A DNA stretch of 64,000 nucleotides from Desulfobacteraceae bacterium (GCA_024225635.1 JAAEMK010000497.1:248001-312000); one strand, 5' to 3'. Shown: positions 1-11,109, numbered from the stretch's first letter. Notes: a model not told the origin generated them from the letters alone. Translations and numbers: made by a program.

Positions 1-2
1 AC

Positions 3-536
3 CTCACGGTTTACGGCGGCCCGGAATTGTTTAACTGGTATGTGGAGCACCTTCACTCCCTGGGCGTTCTGATCAAGATTGCCGAGTGGGTCCTGCTCAT
101 TCTGTTTGTCGTCCATGTGATCACCGGGCTTTTTCTCGCCTATGAGAATTACAAGGCAAGACCGGTCCGGTATGCCGTGAGCAAAACCGCAGGCGGCAGA
201 ACCCTGGGTTCCCGAAGCATGGCCATCACCGGCATCGTGATTCTGCTTTTCGTGGTTTTTCATCTGTTTACCTTTCATTCCGCCGCCCAGAAGATGGTCG
301 GCGATCTCACGATCCTGACCAACTGGTTCAACAGACCGGAAATGGTGGGCCTTTACATGGTGGCCATGGCTGTTGCGGCCCTCCATGTGAGCCACGGTTT
401 CTGGAGCGCCTTCCAGACACTGGGGGTTGGCAATGCCGGCCGTAAGTCGAAGTTCAAGACAGCCGGGATTTTCCTGAGCCTGGTCGTGGCGTTTGGATTT
501 GGTTGTATTCCTGTTTTTATTTCAATGGTTTCATAA
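3..536 (+). CDS. sdhC: Succinate dehydrogenase/fumarate reductase cytochrome b subunit (5' end outside window)
   Basis: Membrane anchor of a succinate:quinone oxidoreductase; it carries heme b and passes electrons between the Fe-S subunit and menaquinone in the inner membrane. The frame is open to the first bases of the window, so the N-terminus and probably the first membrane helix are missing. The visible part has about four hydrophobic segments with histidines in or beside them (VHVITG, FHLFTFH, LHVSHGFW), as expected of the single-subunit diheme anchor of the Wolinella/Bacteroidetes type. It lies 15 bp before the flavoprotein gene. sdhC rather than frdC is a convention; the direction of catalysis cannot be read from sequence. 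Confidence 0.9.
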   Translation, partial: LTVYGGPELFNWYVEHLHSLGVLIKIAEWVLLILFVVHVITGLFLAYENYKARPVRYAVSKTAGGRTLGSRSMAITGIVILLFVVFHLFTFHSAAQKMVGDLTILTNWFNRPEMVGLYMVAMAVAALHVSHGFWSAFQTLGVGNAGRKSKFKTAGIFLSLVVAFGFGCIPVFISMVS

Positions 537-551
537 AGGAAGTTTGTCGTT

Positions 552-2461
<1,910 letters not shown>

Positions 2462-2462
<1 letters not shown>

Positions 2463-3241
2463 TGTCCGCGAACGAAAACAAACTGATCAACCTGACACTC
2501 AAGGTGTGGCGCCAGAAAGGCCCGGATCTCAAGGGCGCCCTGGAAACATATGAGGCAAGAAATATCTCCACGGACATGTCGTTTCTCGAGATGTTCGATG
2601 TGGTGAACGAAGGACTGATCCTGGAAGGCAAGGACCCCATCTCCTTTGATCACGACTGCCGTGAGGGCATCTGCGGGGCCTGCGGGGCCGTGGTCAACGG
2701 CCGGGCCCATGGACCCGAGGAGGGAACCACCCTGTGCCAGCTCCACATGCGGCATTTCAATGACGGAGACGTGGTGGTGGTGGAACCCTGGCGATCCAAG
2801 GCCTTTAAGATCATCAAAGACCTGGTGGTTGACCGAAGCGCCCTGGACAAGATCATCCAGTCCGGCGGCTATATCTCCGTGAACACCGGCGGCGCGCCCG
2901 ACGCCAACGCCATCCCCATTGCCCAGGAAGTGTCCGACCTTGCCATGGACGCGGCCTCCTGCATCGGCTGCGGGGCCTGCGTGGCCTCCTGTCCCAATGC
3001 GTCGGCCATGCTGTTCGTTGGCGCCAAGGTGTCCCAGCTGAAGCTTTTGCCCCAGGGTGAGATCGAATCCGACAAACGGGCCATTGCCATGGTGGAAGCC
3101 ATGGACTGCCTTGGGTTTGGCAACTGCACCAACGAGGGCGAGTGTGAGGTGGAGTGTCCCAAGGGAATCTCCATCACCAATATCGCCCGGCTCAACCGCT
3201 CCTACTTCAAGGCCAGGAGCCTGTTCAATAAAAACAAGTAA
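2462..3241 (+). CDS. sdhB: Succinate dehydrogenase/fumarate reductase iron-sulfur subunit
   Basis: Electron-transfer subunit carrying three clusters between FAD and heme b. Cysteines 66, 71, 74 and 92 form the [2Fe-2S] site. Cys167, 170, 173 and 177 ([12 protein letters not shown]) are typical of one cubane cluster, and Cys216, 222, 228 and 232 cover the last clusters. The 259-residue length is normal. It is the last gene of the sdhCAB operon; a strong GC hairpin follows 22 bp after the stop. Confidence 0.96.
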
Positions 3242-3262
3242 TTCCGGCCTTTAATCCATACC

Positions 3263-3296
3263 GGTCCCGGCCCACTGTTATCGTTGGGCCGGGACC
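3263..3296. terminator. GC-rich hairpin after sdhB
   Basis: A perfect 12-bp inverted repeat (GGTCCCGGCCCA at 3263-3274 and its complement at 3285-3296) with a 10-base loop lies between the convergent sdhB and methyltransferase genes. There is no U-run on either side, so it is either a Rho-assisted end or an mRNA 3' stabiliser. Similar U-less hairpins occur at 22258-22293 and 42995-43027. Confidence 0.6.
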
Positions 3297-3363
3297 CCAC
3301 GATTTATACCCGCTTCCCATTATGATAAGAGAGGGGCCCTGTTCATCTGCGAAAGCCAATCCC

Positions 3364-4035
3364 TTATTTCTTTGTGGCCAGGAAAACCGCATGGCAGTAC
3401 CCGCCCTTTCCGGCCCGCTTGAACTCCACGGAAAACCCGCCGTTGGCAAGTCGCTTCATGAATCCTTCGTCGTGGTTTTCCCCCCATACCGCAAAGGTGC
3501 CGCCGGGGTTGAGGGCCTTTCGGGCCCGTTCGATGGCCCTGCTGCCGTAAAAGGGATCGTCCTTTTTGTCCGTGCGGGGATGGGGTCCCCGGTAGAGGTC
3601 CAGGATGATGGCGTCAAACCTGTCTTTGCCCGAAGCGTTGCCAATGCCCTCCACAACGTCCCCCACCTCCACCGTCACCCGGGGATCGGCAACCGCGCCC
3701 TGGGTGAGATCGAGGAGAGGTCCCCGGCACCATTTCACGATCTGGGGGTTGAGTTCCCGGACCACCACGGTCGCGGTCAAGGGCAGGGTATCCAGCACCG
3801 CCTTCAGGGTGATGCCCATGCCAAGCCCTCCCACTAGGACCCGGGGGGCCGGGTGGCCGGCAAGGGGCCCGGCCCCCAGCTCTCCCAGGGCGATCTCCGA
3901 GCGCTGGGCCATGGAGTTCATGAGCACCTGGGTGCCAAGGGTGATGATAAAATCACGTTTTCCCCGCTGGCGGAGTTCCAGCGCCCCTTCCTCTTCGGTA
4001 ATGAATCGATCGATAACTTTCCAGGGCAGTGCCAT
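3364..4035 (-). CDS. Spermidine-synthase-like SAM-dependent methyltransferase
   Basis: The protein has a Rossmann methyltransferase core related to the spermidine synthase fold. A glycine-rich SAM/dcSAM loop (VLVGGLGMGITLKAVL) is followed by an acidic strand end (VVVRELNP), DVVEG, and a FDAIILDLYRGPHP segment in the active-site position. Length from the chosen start is 223 residues. I chose ATG at 4035 because AAAAGGATT precedes it at normal spacing; the in-frame ATGs further upstream lack a usable ribosome site. Whether it transfers an aminopropyl or a methyl group cannot be decided; there is no speD or other polyamine gene beside it. It converges on sdhB. Confidence 0.75.
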   Translation of the reverse strand: MALPWKVIDRFITEEEGALELRQRGKRDFIITLGTQVLMNSMAQRSEIALGELGAGPLAGHPAPRVLVGGLGMGITLKAVLDTLPLTATVVVRELNPQIVKWCRGPLLDLTQGAVADPRVTVEVGDVVEGIGNASGKDRFDAIILDLYRGPHPRTDKKDDPFYGSRAIERARKALNPGGTFAVWGENHDEGFMKRLANGGFSVEFKRAGKGGYCHAVFLATKK

Positions 4036-4337
4036 GAACATAATCCTTTTTGTTTTTAAATGGTTAAACGCATGAAAAGCGATCATTTGTAGATGGTCTC
4101 GGTGGATTTGTCAACAGCTGTCTGAAAAAGCCACGGCCGGATCGCCGTGCCGCTCCCGCGCGATCCCCATGGCGATGAAGCCCGCGATCTGCCGGGAGGC
4201 CCGAATTATGGGTTGCATTTGCCCGGTGCCGGGGGTAGATTAATGGAAACCGCCTGTCCTGCCCCATGGATGAAACGCCTCTCTTTTCAATGGATTGCCG
4301 TCAACCCTTGTCCCCAACAGATGAAAAAGGAGACCTT

Positions 4338-5591
4338 ATGATGACCCCCATGATAAGAAATTTTTGCTTTTGTCTGGTAAGTTTGATGGTCGCGTCCTGC
4401 GCCAACCTGCCCACAAACCATCTCGATCTTTTCCAGCGCTCCATGGAGATCCGGGACCGGGACAGGGAAGCTGAAATCCTTTCAAGGGCGTCTGTGTTTT
4501 CCAGCCGTGATCCGGGCCTGAACGATCTCAAGGTGGTCCGCCTCAAGGGCTCCCCCTATGAGATGGGCTTTCAGCACGGCCGCCTGCTCAAAAAGGAGGT
4601 GCGCGAAAGCGTCACCCACGTGATGAAGCTTGCAAGCCTTTATGCAAAACATGAGATGATGGACGAGGTGTACGACCTCATGGCCCCCTACATCCCGTTG
4701 GCGGAAAAGGAGGAGATGCGGGGGCTTGCCCATGGCGCGGGCCTTCCCTTGCGCATGGTCCACTGGTACCATGCCATCCCCGCCGTATCCGAGTATAAGT
4801 ACAAGAAGCGGTTCTCAAAGGGGTTCACCAGCACCAGCTGCAGCAACATGGTGGCGTTTGACCGGGCCACGGCGGACGGCCGCATGTACCAGATGCGGGT
4901 TCTTGACTGGAACCGGAAGATGGGGGTGCATCGCTGGCCCGTGATCCTGGTCCATGAACCGGACCTGGGCAATGCTTCGGTCACCTACTCCTTTGCCGGC
5001 TTCATCGGGTGCGTCTCCGGGATGAACGATCAGCACATGGCCTTTGGGGAGATGGGGTATGGCAATCCCCCCAACGAAACCCTGGAGGGAATCCCATTTG
5101 TCTTTCTCTTCCGGAAGCTGATGCGGGAGGCCTCCACCCTGGATCAGGCCGTGGCCATGATTAAAAACGCACAACGGACCTGTTCCTATGTGTATCTCAT
5201 CAGTGATGCCAAAAGGAGCGAGGCTGAAACCAATGCCCTGATGTTCATCTCGGACAGGGATCGCGTCCTAACCTTCAGGGAGAACACTGTGTTGGAGGAT
5301 GAGCGGGATGACGATGTATTTCCGGCCATGGATGACGCCCTCTATGCCGGGGCCAGGGCCAAAAAGCTCCACCGGGCATTGACCGAAGCCTATGGCAGGC
5401 TTGATGCCCCCACCCTCATGGAGATATCAAAACGGGTCTCCCTCAAGGGAAATATCCAGAACGTGGTGTTTAAGCCGGAAACCCTTGAAAGCTGGTCCTC
5501 CTATGCCACCACCTCCGATCCCCTCGACGAGTCGGGCAAGGCGTGCAACCAGAAGTGGTTCTATTTTGATTTTAAAAAGGCGCTGGAGTAG
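4338..5591 (+). CDS. C45-type Ntn-hydrolase lipoprotein (acyltransferase/amidase-like)
   Basis: A 417-residue protein with a lipoprotein signal: a hydrophobic stretch ends in the lipobox VASC, putting the lipidated Cys at residue 21. The body resembles peptidase family C45 (penicillin acyltransferase-like Ntn hydrolases). The GSPYEMGFQHG motif comes early, and a Cys in TSTSCSNMVAF (about residue 168) is followed by DGRMYQMRVLDW, the pattern around the autoproteolytic nucleophile. The likely reaction is hydrolysis or transfer of an amide-linked acyl group in the periplasm; the substrate is unknown. The start was set by AAAAAGGAGA eight bases upstream; a longer frame begins at 4266 but lacks such a site. 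Its 3' end overlaps the convergent hydrolase gene by 31 bp. Confidence 0.72.
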   Translation: MMTPMIRNFCFCLVSLMVASCANLPTNHLDLFQRSMEIRDRDREAEILSRASVFSSRDPGLNDLKVVRLKGSPYEMGFQHGRLLKKEVRESVTHVMKLASLYAKHEMMDEVYDLMAPYIPLAEKEEMRGLAHGAGLPLRMVHWYHAIPAVSEYKYKKRFSKGFTSTSCSNMVAFDRATADGRMYQMRVLDWNRKMGVHRWPVILVHEPDLGNASVTYSFAGFIGCVSGMNDQHMAFGEMGYGNPPNETLEGIPFVFLFRKLMREASTLDQAVAMIKNAQRTCSYVYLISDAKRSEAETNALMFISDRDRVLTFRENTVLEDERDDDVFPAMDDALYAGARAKKLHRALTEAYGRLDAPTLMEISKRVSLKGNIQNVVFKPETLESWSSYATTSDPLDESGKACNQKWFYFDFKKALE

Positions 5592-6574
5592 TCCCGGGGG
5601 GTAAGTTTCCGCCTGAAAAAATCCAGGGCGGCCCTTCTGACATAATAGAGGTAGAGGATGGCCGAGTAGTGGCCGGACACAAGATAGATGGTCTCGGGGT
5701 CCCCGATTCTCTCCTTGAGTTCCCGGCCCTTTTCAAAGGGAACGGCCCGGTCGAACAGGGCCAGGATCATCATGCTCCTGGCTGCATTGATGTGGCTTGC
5801 ATATGCCATGGGATCGCAGGCAATGGTGGTCGCCAGTTGTTGATAAAATTGATCCAGGGTGAGCTTGTTCGCCGCCATGTATTTGAGCCGCCGCTTTTCC
5901 ACGCCCCGCTCCGTGGAGTAGGTCAGGATATGGGGGAGGTCCCCGCCTGCCAGGGCCAGGACCGACGCCCTGATCCGCTTGTCCAGGGCGCTCACCAATG
6001 CCGCCTTGATTCCCCCCATGCTGACGCCGAAGACCCCGGTTCTTTCGGTGTCGAGCTCTTTTCTTGTTTCGATCCAGTCCAGCACCTGCCGGTGGTCCAG
6101 GACGATCTGGCGCAACGTCCGGTCCACCCGGTGGAGCTGCTTGATCTTCTTGTACTCCTTTTGACGGTGCACGATCACCGAGGCATAGCCGTTGTCGGCA
6201 AAGTATGCGGCAAAGATTTTTGCTATGGCGTTGTTACCCCCGAGGATGGGCAGCACCATGATCACCGGATGTTTTTCCTCTTTTCCGATGTCGTAGTAAT
6301 CTATGGCGATGGGCCCGGCCGGGATCAGGTTCCGGGTGGAGGGAAAGGTGATTCTTTTGATAACGAATTTCTCTTCCTCCTTGAGAACCCGCTCGTCATA
6401 GGGGCCGGTGTAGGCGGGATAGCTGTATTCCCGCTCAAGGGCCGACGGCAGGGGCTCAGGGCCCCGGTACCGGGAATCCATGGGCAGGTGGGCGCAGGAG
6501 GCCAGGAAAAAAAGCGCCGGGAAAAGGATGAGCATGCTGAAAGTTTTTGAGCCATGGGTTGAGCGTTGCGCCAT
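5561..6574 (-). CDS. Alpha/beta-hydrolase lipoprotein
   Basis: A 337-residue secreted hydrolase. The signal segment SMLILFPALFFLASCAH ends in a lipobox Cys near residue 27. The nucleophile elbow GVSMGG is the classic G-x-S-x-G with Ser as nucleophile. Before it come a conserved HPVIMVLPILGG strand and an oxyanion loop, and a GHYSAILY segment near the C-terminus could supply the catalytic His. It is probably an esterase anchored to the outer membrane and facing the periplasm. The start has GGAG ten bases upstream. It is convergent with the C45-type lipoprotein gene and overlaps its end; whether the two act on related substrates is a guess. Confidence 0.7.
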   Translation of the reverse strand: MAQRSTHGSKTFSMLILFPALFFLASCAHLPMDSRYRGPEPLPSALEREYSYPAYTGPYDERVLKEEEKFVIKRITFPSTRNLIPAGPIAIDYYDIGKEEKHPVIMVLPILGGNNAIAKIFAAYFADNGYASVIVHRQKEYKKIKQLHRVDRTLRQIVLDHRQVLDWIETRKELDTERTGVFGVSMGGIKAALVSALDKRIRASVLALAGGDLPHILTYSTERGVEKRRLKYMAANKLTLDQFYQQLATTIACDPMAYASHINAARSMMILALFDRAVPFEKGRELKERIGDPETIYLVSGHYSAILYLYYVRRAALDFFRRKLTPRDYSSAFLKSK

Positions 6575-6625
6575 GTTTCAGGTTTCTCCGTTGTTCTTTT
6601 AAAAAATCAGATTCAAGGAGACCGT

Positions 6626-6700
6626 ATGACTTCAATTCCATCCAGTATGACTTCCATGGCGGGCCATGTCAATGGCGTTGTCCGGTGTTTGGCCTGGTGA
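6626..6700 (+). CDS. Candidate 24-residue ORF ahead of a terminator
   Basis: ATG at 6626 is preceded by AAGGAG with a 5-base spacer, an optimal ribosome site, and the TGA ends one base before a strong Rho-independent terminator. The peptide has three Met residues in its first half and ends in GVVRCLAW. This unit of ribosome site, short frame and terminator could be a small protein or a leader/attenuator. No + strand gene follows, so attenuation has no visible target. No family is recognised. Confidence 0.3.
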   Translation: MTSIPSSMTSMAGHVNGVVRCLAW

Positions 6701-6701
6701 A

Positions 6702-6733
6702 ACAGCCTGCCCCGGACGGAGCAGGCTGTTTTT
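6702..6733 (+). terminator. Rho-independent terminator
   Basis: The 9-bp stem ACAGCCTGC/GCAGGCTGT has a 10-base loop and ends in TTTTT. It points along the + strand and closes the short frame at 6626-6700. On the - strand it lies just past the end of the gene at 6746-7660, where it could also work weakly. Confidence 0.75.
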
Positions 6734-6745
6734 ATGAAAGTTTTT

Positions 6746-7660
6746 TTATCGGGCGAGGGTGTCCGTAACCTTTCGTATGGTTCTTGTGGTTTCGACCTTG
6801 CACCGCTCGTTTTCAGCGTTTGACAATTCGTCGAACTTCATGAGCTCCAGCTGTCTGATATGGTTCAGGAATTGCAGGACGGCCTGGCTTGCCAGGTCTT
6901 CTGCTCTCCTTGAACGAAGGGTCTTGTCCGTTATGGCTCTGATGGATGCCGCGGCATTGCCCAGGGGATCCTTGGGCTCGCTGAAGCGCCGGATCAGGAG
7001 CTCATGGATGAGGAGGAACAGGGCATCCACCCGGTTGCTCTTTATCAGGGTGGGGCTGTGGAAAAAGGAGCGGCTCTCTTCCACACCAAGGTCGCCCCTG
7101 GAGAGATCCATGCTCCGCTCAAACCAGTTGAGGGTGTACCGTTCGTGGTCTTCACGGCTCCAGTTGTCCTTTTTCCAGGCATGGGCCCGGATGAGCTTGG
7201 TCAGTTCGGACAGGCACACCTCCTGGGAGGGAAAATCGTAGGTCCCGAGAAGGGCGCCGCCCTCAAAAATATCGGCCCCGGGCTTGGCGGCCCGGTCGGA
7301 AATTTCGGCGCACACGATCCTGAGCTCCTTGCCGGGCCGGGCAATCATAATCTTGTAGGATGGCTCTTTTTCATCGATCCGCAGGAGCTCTTCGGCCGAG
7401 TCCGGGGGAATGACGGCCCCCGCAACGGTGGGCGGTAAAAAGGCGGCGATCAGGTCGGGACTGAGGTCAACGGCCTCCAGGGCTGCTTTGAAAACAGGGA
7501 TGTCCGCCTCTGCAAGGGGACCCACCGGGGTGAGTTTGCCGGGCTCCACATGGGGGGTGAAAAGATTGAGCATTTCCTCGAGCCCGCCTTGCCAATGGGC
7601 GCTTCTGGGGTCTTTACCGCTGTCGATCCATTGGTTGACTTTTCGGGATATCTGGTCCAT
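6746..7660 (-). CDS. Hypothetical protein
   Basis: A 304-residue soluble protein with no signal peptide or membrane helix, and no motif I recognise. The N-terminal half is mixed alpha/beta (SYKIMIARPGKELRIVCAEI). The C-terminal third is mostly charged helix and could form a coiled coil. The start has AAGGA seven bases upstream. Codon use and GC content match the neighbours. It stands alone, 158 bp from the Fe-S protein gene upstream on the same strand, so the two could share a transcript. Confidence 0.6.
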   Translation of the reverse strand: MDQISRKVNQWIDSGKDPRSAHWQGGLEEMLNLFTPHVEPGKLTPVGPLAEADIPVFKAALEAVDLSPDLIAAFLPPTVAGAVIPPDSAEELLRIDEKEPSYKIMIARPGKELRIVCAEISDRAAKPGADIFEGGALLGTYDFPSQEVCLSELTKLIRAHAWKKDNWSREDHERYTLNWFERSMDLSRGDLGVEESRSFFHSPTLIKSNRVDALFLLIHELLIRRFSEPKDPLGNAAASIRAITDKTLRSRRAEDLASQAVLQFLNHIRQLELMKFDELSNAENERCKVETTRTIRKVTDTLAR

Positions 7661-7818
7661 TTGTCGTCCTTCTCCAGCTTTATAAAGTTAACAGCCGACA
7701 ACCTCGGCTCCGTTTCAACGCTAAAAACGGTATCAAACCAGATTCCCACCGGGCTTGTCAAACGTTTACCTGAAATAAGGGGCCTCCGTGGCGGACTCCC
7801 GTGGTTGATTCCGGGGCG

Positions 7819-8955
7819 TCAGGAGGGCCGGGCGCCAGTCTGTTTTGACCGGTAACGGTCCATGGCCGACCTGCCCGCCATGGACAGCAGGCCTGCCGGT
7901 CCCGTCTTTCCCCGTTTCCACAGGAGTTTTAACGAGGCTGAAACAATATCCTTTGGCACATGGGGCTGAAGGGGAGCGGGTTTTCTTTCAAGGAAAAGGG
8001 CCTTTGCCGGGCAGGTGGAGACGCACAGGCCGCAGCCGATGCAGCGGTCCGGATCAAGCAATGCCCGGTGGCTGTCCATGGAAACGGCATCCATGGGGCA
8101 CCGTTTCTCGCAGACGCCGCATCCCGTGCATAGATCCGGGGCGAGCGCGGCCTGGAACGGCGACGCAACCAGGTGCCCGGGGGCGGGATGGGTCTTGAGG
8201 GTTCTCAACACCCCGCAGCAGCATCCGCAGCAGCAGCAGAGCCAGGTGATCTCCCTGCCGTTGCTCGGCTGGAGCACCAGGCCTGCCCGGTCCGCCTGTT
8301 TGAGGATGTCGAGGACCTCGTTCAGGCTTGCCCTGCGGCCGATCTTGTTCTTGAGAAAAAAGCCTTCGTCATCACCAAAGGAGAGGCAGACATCCAGGGG
8401 CTTGTCACACCCCTCCTGCTGCATCTGTTGCTCTTTCCGGCAGATGCAGGGCGACACCACAAAGTGGCGCTTGGCTTTGACCAGCTCTTCTGCCCGCTCA
8501 TAGGTCATGATCTCAAGCTGGGGGGTGATGCTTCGGCCCACGGGAACGGTTCGCATCTGGGGAGCCTTTTCCCAGATATTCGGGTCCATGAGATCCGGCA
8601 TATAGTCGTTTATCAGGGTGACAAGTTCCGGGGTGAGGCGGCCCACCTGGTATTCCCAGATTCCCACCACAAACTGGGCCGCCATGTAAGCAGGTGCTTT
8701 GCCCGGCTGTTTGGACCGGAAAATAAGGCCCTTTGCGGACATGGCTTCCAGGCGCTGTTCCGTCTCGGCAAGGGGCAGGCCCCCACGGAATGCGATGGTC
8801 CGGGCTGTTTCCGATATCAGGGTCAGGCAGAGGGCAAGGGTCGCCTCTTCCTCTGAGAATAGCAGTTCCAGGATCTTTATCTCCACCCCCCGTTTCGTGG
8901 GAGGAAAACCGCCGGGAAGGCGGTCTAAATGTTGAGCAAGTTTATCGTAGAGCAC
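7819..8955 (-). CDS. 4Fe-4S dicluster protein with a cysteine-rich CCCCGCCC motif
   Basis: A 378-residue cytoplasmic protein. The N-terminal 120 residues look like a winged-helix or degradation-prone regulatory domain (ETEQRLEAMSAKGLIF). A central segment has CICRKEQQ and the very unusual run WLCCCCGCCCGVL. The C-terminal part is a classical two-cluster ferredoxin (CTGCGVCEKRCP and CIGCGLCVSTCP). This architecture is common in sulfate reducers and methanogens but not assigned a reaction. It is probably an electron-transfer or redox-sensing protein. The start codon is GTG (8955) with only a weak ribosome site, so the true start could be further in. Confidence 0.75.
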   Translation of the reverse strand: MLYDKLAQHLDRLPGGFPPTKRGVEIKILELLFSEEEATLALCLTLISETARTIAFRGGLPLAETEQRLEAMSAKGLIFRSKQPGKAPAYMAAQFVVGIWEYQVGRLTPELVTLINDYMPDLMDPNIWEKAPQMRTVPVGRSITPQLEIMTYERAEELVKAKRHFVVSPCICRKEQQMQQEGCDKPLDVCLSFGDDEGFFLKNKIGRRASLNEVLDILKQADRAGLVLQPSNGREITWLCCCCGCCCGVLRTLKTHPAPGHLVASPFQAALAPDLCTGCGVCEKRCPMDAVSMDSHRALLDPDRCIGCGLCVSTCPAKALFLERKPAPLQPHVPKDIVSASLKLLWKRGKTGPAGLLSMAGRSAMDRYRSKQTGARPS

Positions 8956-9444
8956 AGGAAGCCATCCATTGCCAAGTGGTTAAAAGTTATCAAACCGGAC
9001 GCCCGACCATACCAGGAAACCGCCCGTCCGGGTAGGTGAATCTGATTTTTCGCCCACCCCCTTTTTCATAACCGGGCCGGGTGCATTCCGACCCGCCACG
9101 GGGGATAGGGGGATAAGGCGGGTATTGTTTTGGAATCATTGCTTAATGAATCGGGTCCGCAAACCGATAATAATTGATAACAGCCTGATTTGGCATATTA
9201 TTTTTCGGTTCGCGGTAACGGTTTTTCCCTTCTTAGCGCTCCCTGTCCTGGAATGAACATGATGCTGATTGCCCGGGTTTTTCGGCCATTCTGATAAGAA
9301 ACCGGCCTACCCCATATGCGAGGCGCTATAATCTGCAAGTCATGGCTGGCGAAGAGGATGCGGGTGAATACCTCTTCCGCCATTTTCCAGTGGTTGGACA
9401 AGGGGGTCATCGTTATTGTTTTTTTCTTATGAAGAGGTGACATT
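8956..9444. other. Intergenic region between divergent genes
   Basis: These 489 bp separate the Fe-S protein (-) from the 543-residue protein (+), so promoters for both should lie here. A 6-bp CCCGCC/GGCGGG repeat sits near 9092-9123. The 9130-9210 part is AT-rich. I see no convincing -35/-10 pair, no RNA gene and no supported coding frame. Confidence 0.5.
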
Positions 9445-11076
9445 ATGATAAGTAATGTTAATCATGGTGTGCGGCAATGCTGTTCCCGGGGAAGGCCACA
9501 GGCGGAGTTCTTAAAAACCGGTAATAAGGTGAACCGGGCGGAGAAGGCGTTTGCCGGTACCTCCCAGGGTCTCTCCTATTCACAATCAATCAATTACACG
9601 TCGGGAAATTATTCCTATTCATCACAGCTTGAATTCCGCTACGACAGCGTCAGCATCGGCGGTAACGGTGTTGTTTCTCCCCTTCATTCCTTCTTCAATA
9701 ACCTTACAGATGCCATGGGCGGTCTTTTTGATACGGGCGGGATGATCGATCAGGGATATGGAAGCATGGAGTCTCCGTTTGCCTTTGCCGGGCAACTCCT
9801 CAACCGTATCAAGGCCGAATTGGCAGGTGCTTTTCCCGGTGGCGGGACCGTGGCCCCGGAGCCGCCGGTGGTGCCGGAAATGCCGGTGGACGGGGGCGGG
9901 GAAACTGTCCCGGAGGCCGTTGTAGCCTCCCCACCACCTGAGGCGGTTGAAACGGCTCCGGTTGCTCAACCTCCGGAACCGGTTGAACCTGAGGTTGTTC
10001 CGGCTGGGATGACGGACACAGGGGCTGAAGCCCCGCTTGAAGCGCCTGAAGAAGCCCCTGAAGAAGCCCCGGCTGTCCCTTGGACAGGGGATGCGAAAGC
10101 CGAGCTGCTTCAAATGATCGAACAGAGGGTTGAACGCGGCTACCGGAAAACCGTGGTGGAGCTCCAGGCCAGGGAGAACCCGGCGGTACCGGAAAAGAGC
10201 GAAAAGGAACCGTATGATGATGTCCTTGTCCCGGTGAACAAGGCCCGTTCCCTGGTGCGGCACGGATTGAGATCGTTAAGGCAAAATTCACCCGCTCCGG
10301 CACCTGTGGGGTTCTCCCATGGGTTTATCGCGGGGGATAGTGAAACAAGAATTGTGAGCCTTCAGGTGTTCACCCGGGATGGAGATCTTGTCAATATCGA
10401 GATCGGCAGCGCAAGATCCGCATTTATGGGTGGGGCAAAGGCGGGAGACGGTTCAACCCTCAATATGTTTGTGGGTGCCATGGCCGGCGGAATGGAATTT
10501 TCCGTTGAAGGCGATCTTGATGATGGAGAACTGGGTGCAATTGCCGATCTTCTGGAAAAGATTAACGATCTTGCCCGGGCTTTTTTCGGCTCAGATCTCC
10601 AGGCGGCTTTGGGAATGGCCATGGAGCTGGGGTTTGACCGGGAGGAACTCACCGGATTTGCCCTTGATTTGAATCAAAGGAAAACAAGTTTTGCCGCCCT
10701 CCGGGAGCAGGGTGGTGGCGGCAGTGTGCCGATTACTTCGGAATCCGGCGCACAGCCGGTTCTTGACACGATCAGCGGTTTTGGCGATATGGCGCGAAAT
10801 CTGATGAACCACGCTATCCTCGACCTTTTTGAGCAACCGGTATCCTTTGTTACCGATATGTTTGATGCCCTGACGGTCGAAGACCTGTTTGATCCCGATG
10901 GAACCACGGAGAATCCTGAATCTCAGCTTCAGCAGCCAGGCGTCATGGACAGGAGATGGGGGCATGAGCTGTTGTCGCAAATGGGCTTTGCAAAAAGCGG
11001 TGAAGGCACGAAGACAGGCGCTCCTGAAGATATGGCTGAAACCGATGGGGTGCCGGTCATCGATCAGTTCCTCTAA
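9445..11076 (+). CDS. Uncharacterised protein with Pro/Glu-rich linker and conserved C-terminal domain
   Basis: 543 residues without a signal peptide. The N-terminal region is Ser/Tyr/Asn-rich. Residues about 130-210 form a low-complexity linker of Pro, Glu, Ala and Val with short tandem repeats (EAPEEAPEEAP). A folded domain follows around residues 290-410: SLQVFTRDGDLVNIEIGS, then FSVEGDLDDGELGAIADLL, then LGFDREELTGFALDL. This resembles domains I associate with uncharacterised DUF5610-like proteins of motile proteobacteria, but that link is from memory and weak. The start has a GAAGAGGTG site. A terminator follows at 11110. Confidence 0.6.
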   Translation: MISNVNHGVRQCCSRGRPQAEFLKTGNKVNRAEKAFAGTSQGLSYSQSINYTSGNYSYSSQLEFRYDSVSIGGNGVVSPLHSFFNNLTDAMGGLFDTGGMIDQGYGSMESPFAFAGQLLNRIKAELAGAFPGGGTVAPEPPVVPEMPVDGGGETVPEAVVASPPPEAVETAPVAQPPEPVEPEVVPAGMTDTGAEAPLEAPEEAPEEAPAVPWTGDAKAELLQMIEQRVERGYRKTVVELQARENPAVPEKSEKEPYDDVLVPVNKARSLVRHGLRSLRQNSPAPAPVGFSHGFIAGDSETRIVSLQVFTRDGDLVNIEIGSARSAFMGGAKAGDGSTLNMFVGAMAGGMEFSVEGDLDDGELGAIADLLEKINDLARAFFGSDLQAALGMAMELGFDREELTGFALDLNQRKTSFAALREQGGGGSVPITSESGAQPVLDTISGFGDMARNLMNHAILDLFEQPVSFVTDMFDALTVEDLFDPDGTTENPESQLQQPGVMDRRWGHELLSQMGFAKSGEGTKTGAPEDMAETDGVPVIDQFL

Positions 11077-11109
11077 ATCCTTGTGACGCCCTTGGGCTGA
11101 AAGTCGCGG

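Noticed and set aside
9198-9443. 81-codon - strand frame in the gap before the 543-residue protein
   Set aside because: It would begin in the complement of the next gene's ribosome site and has none of its own; no recognisable fold.
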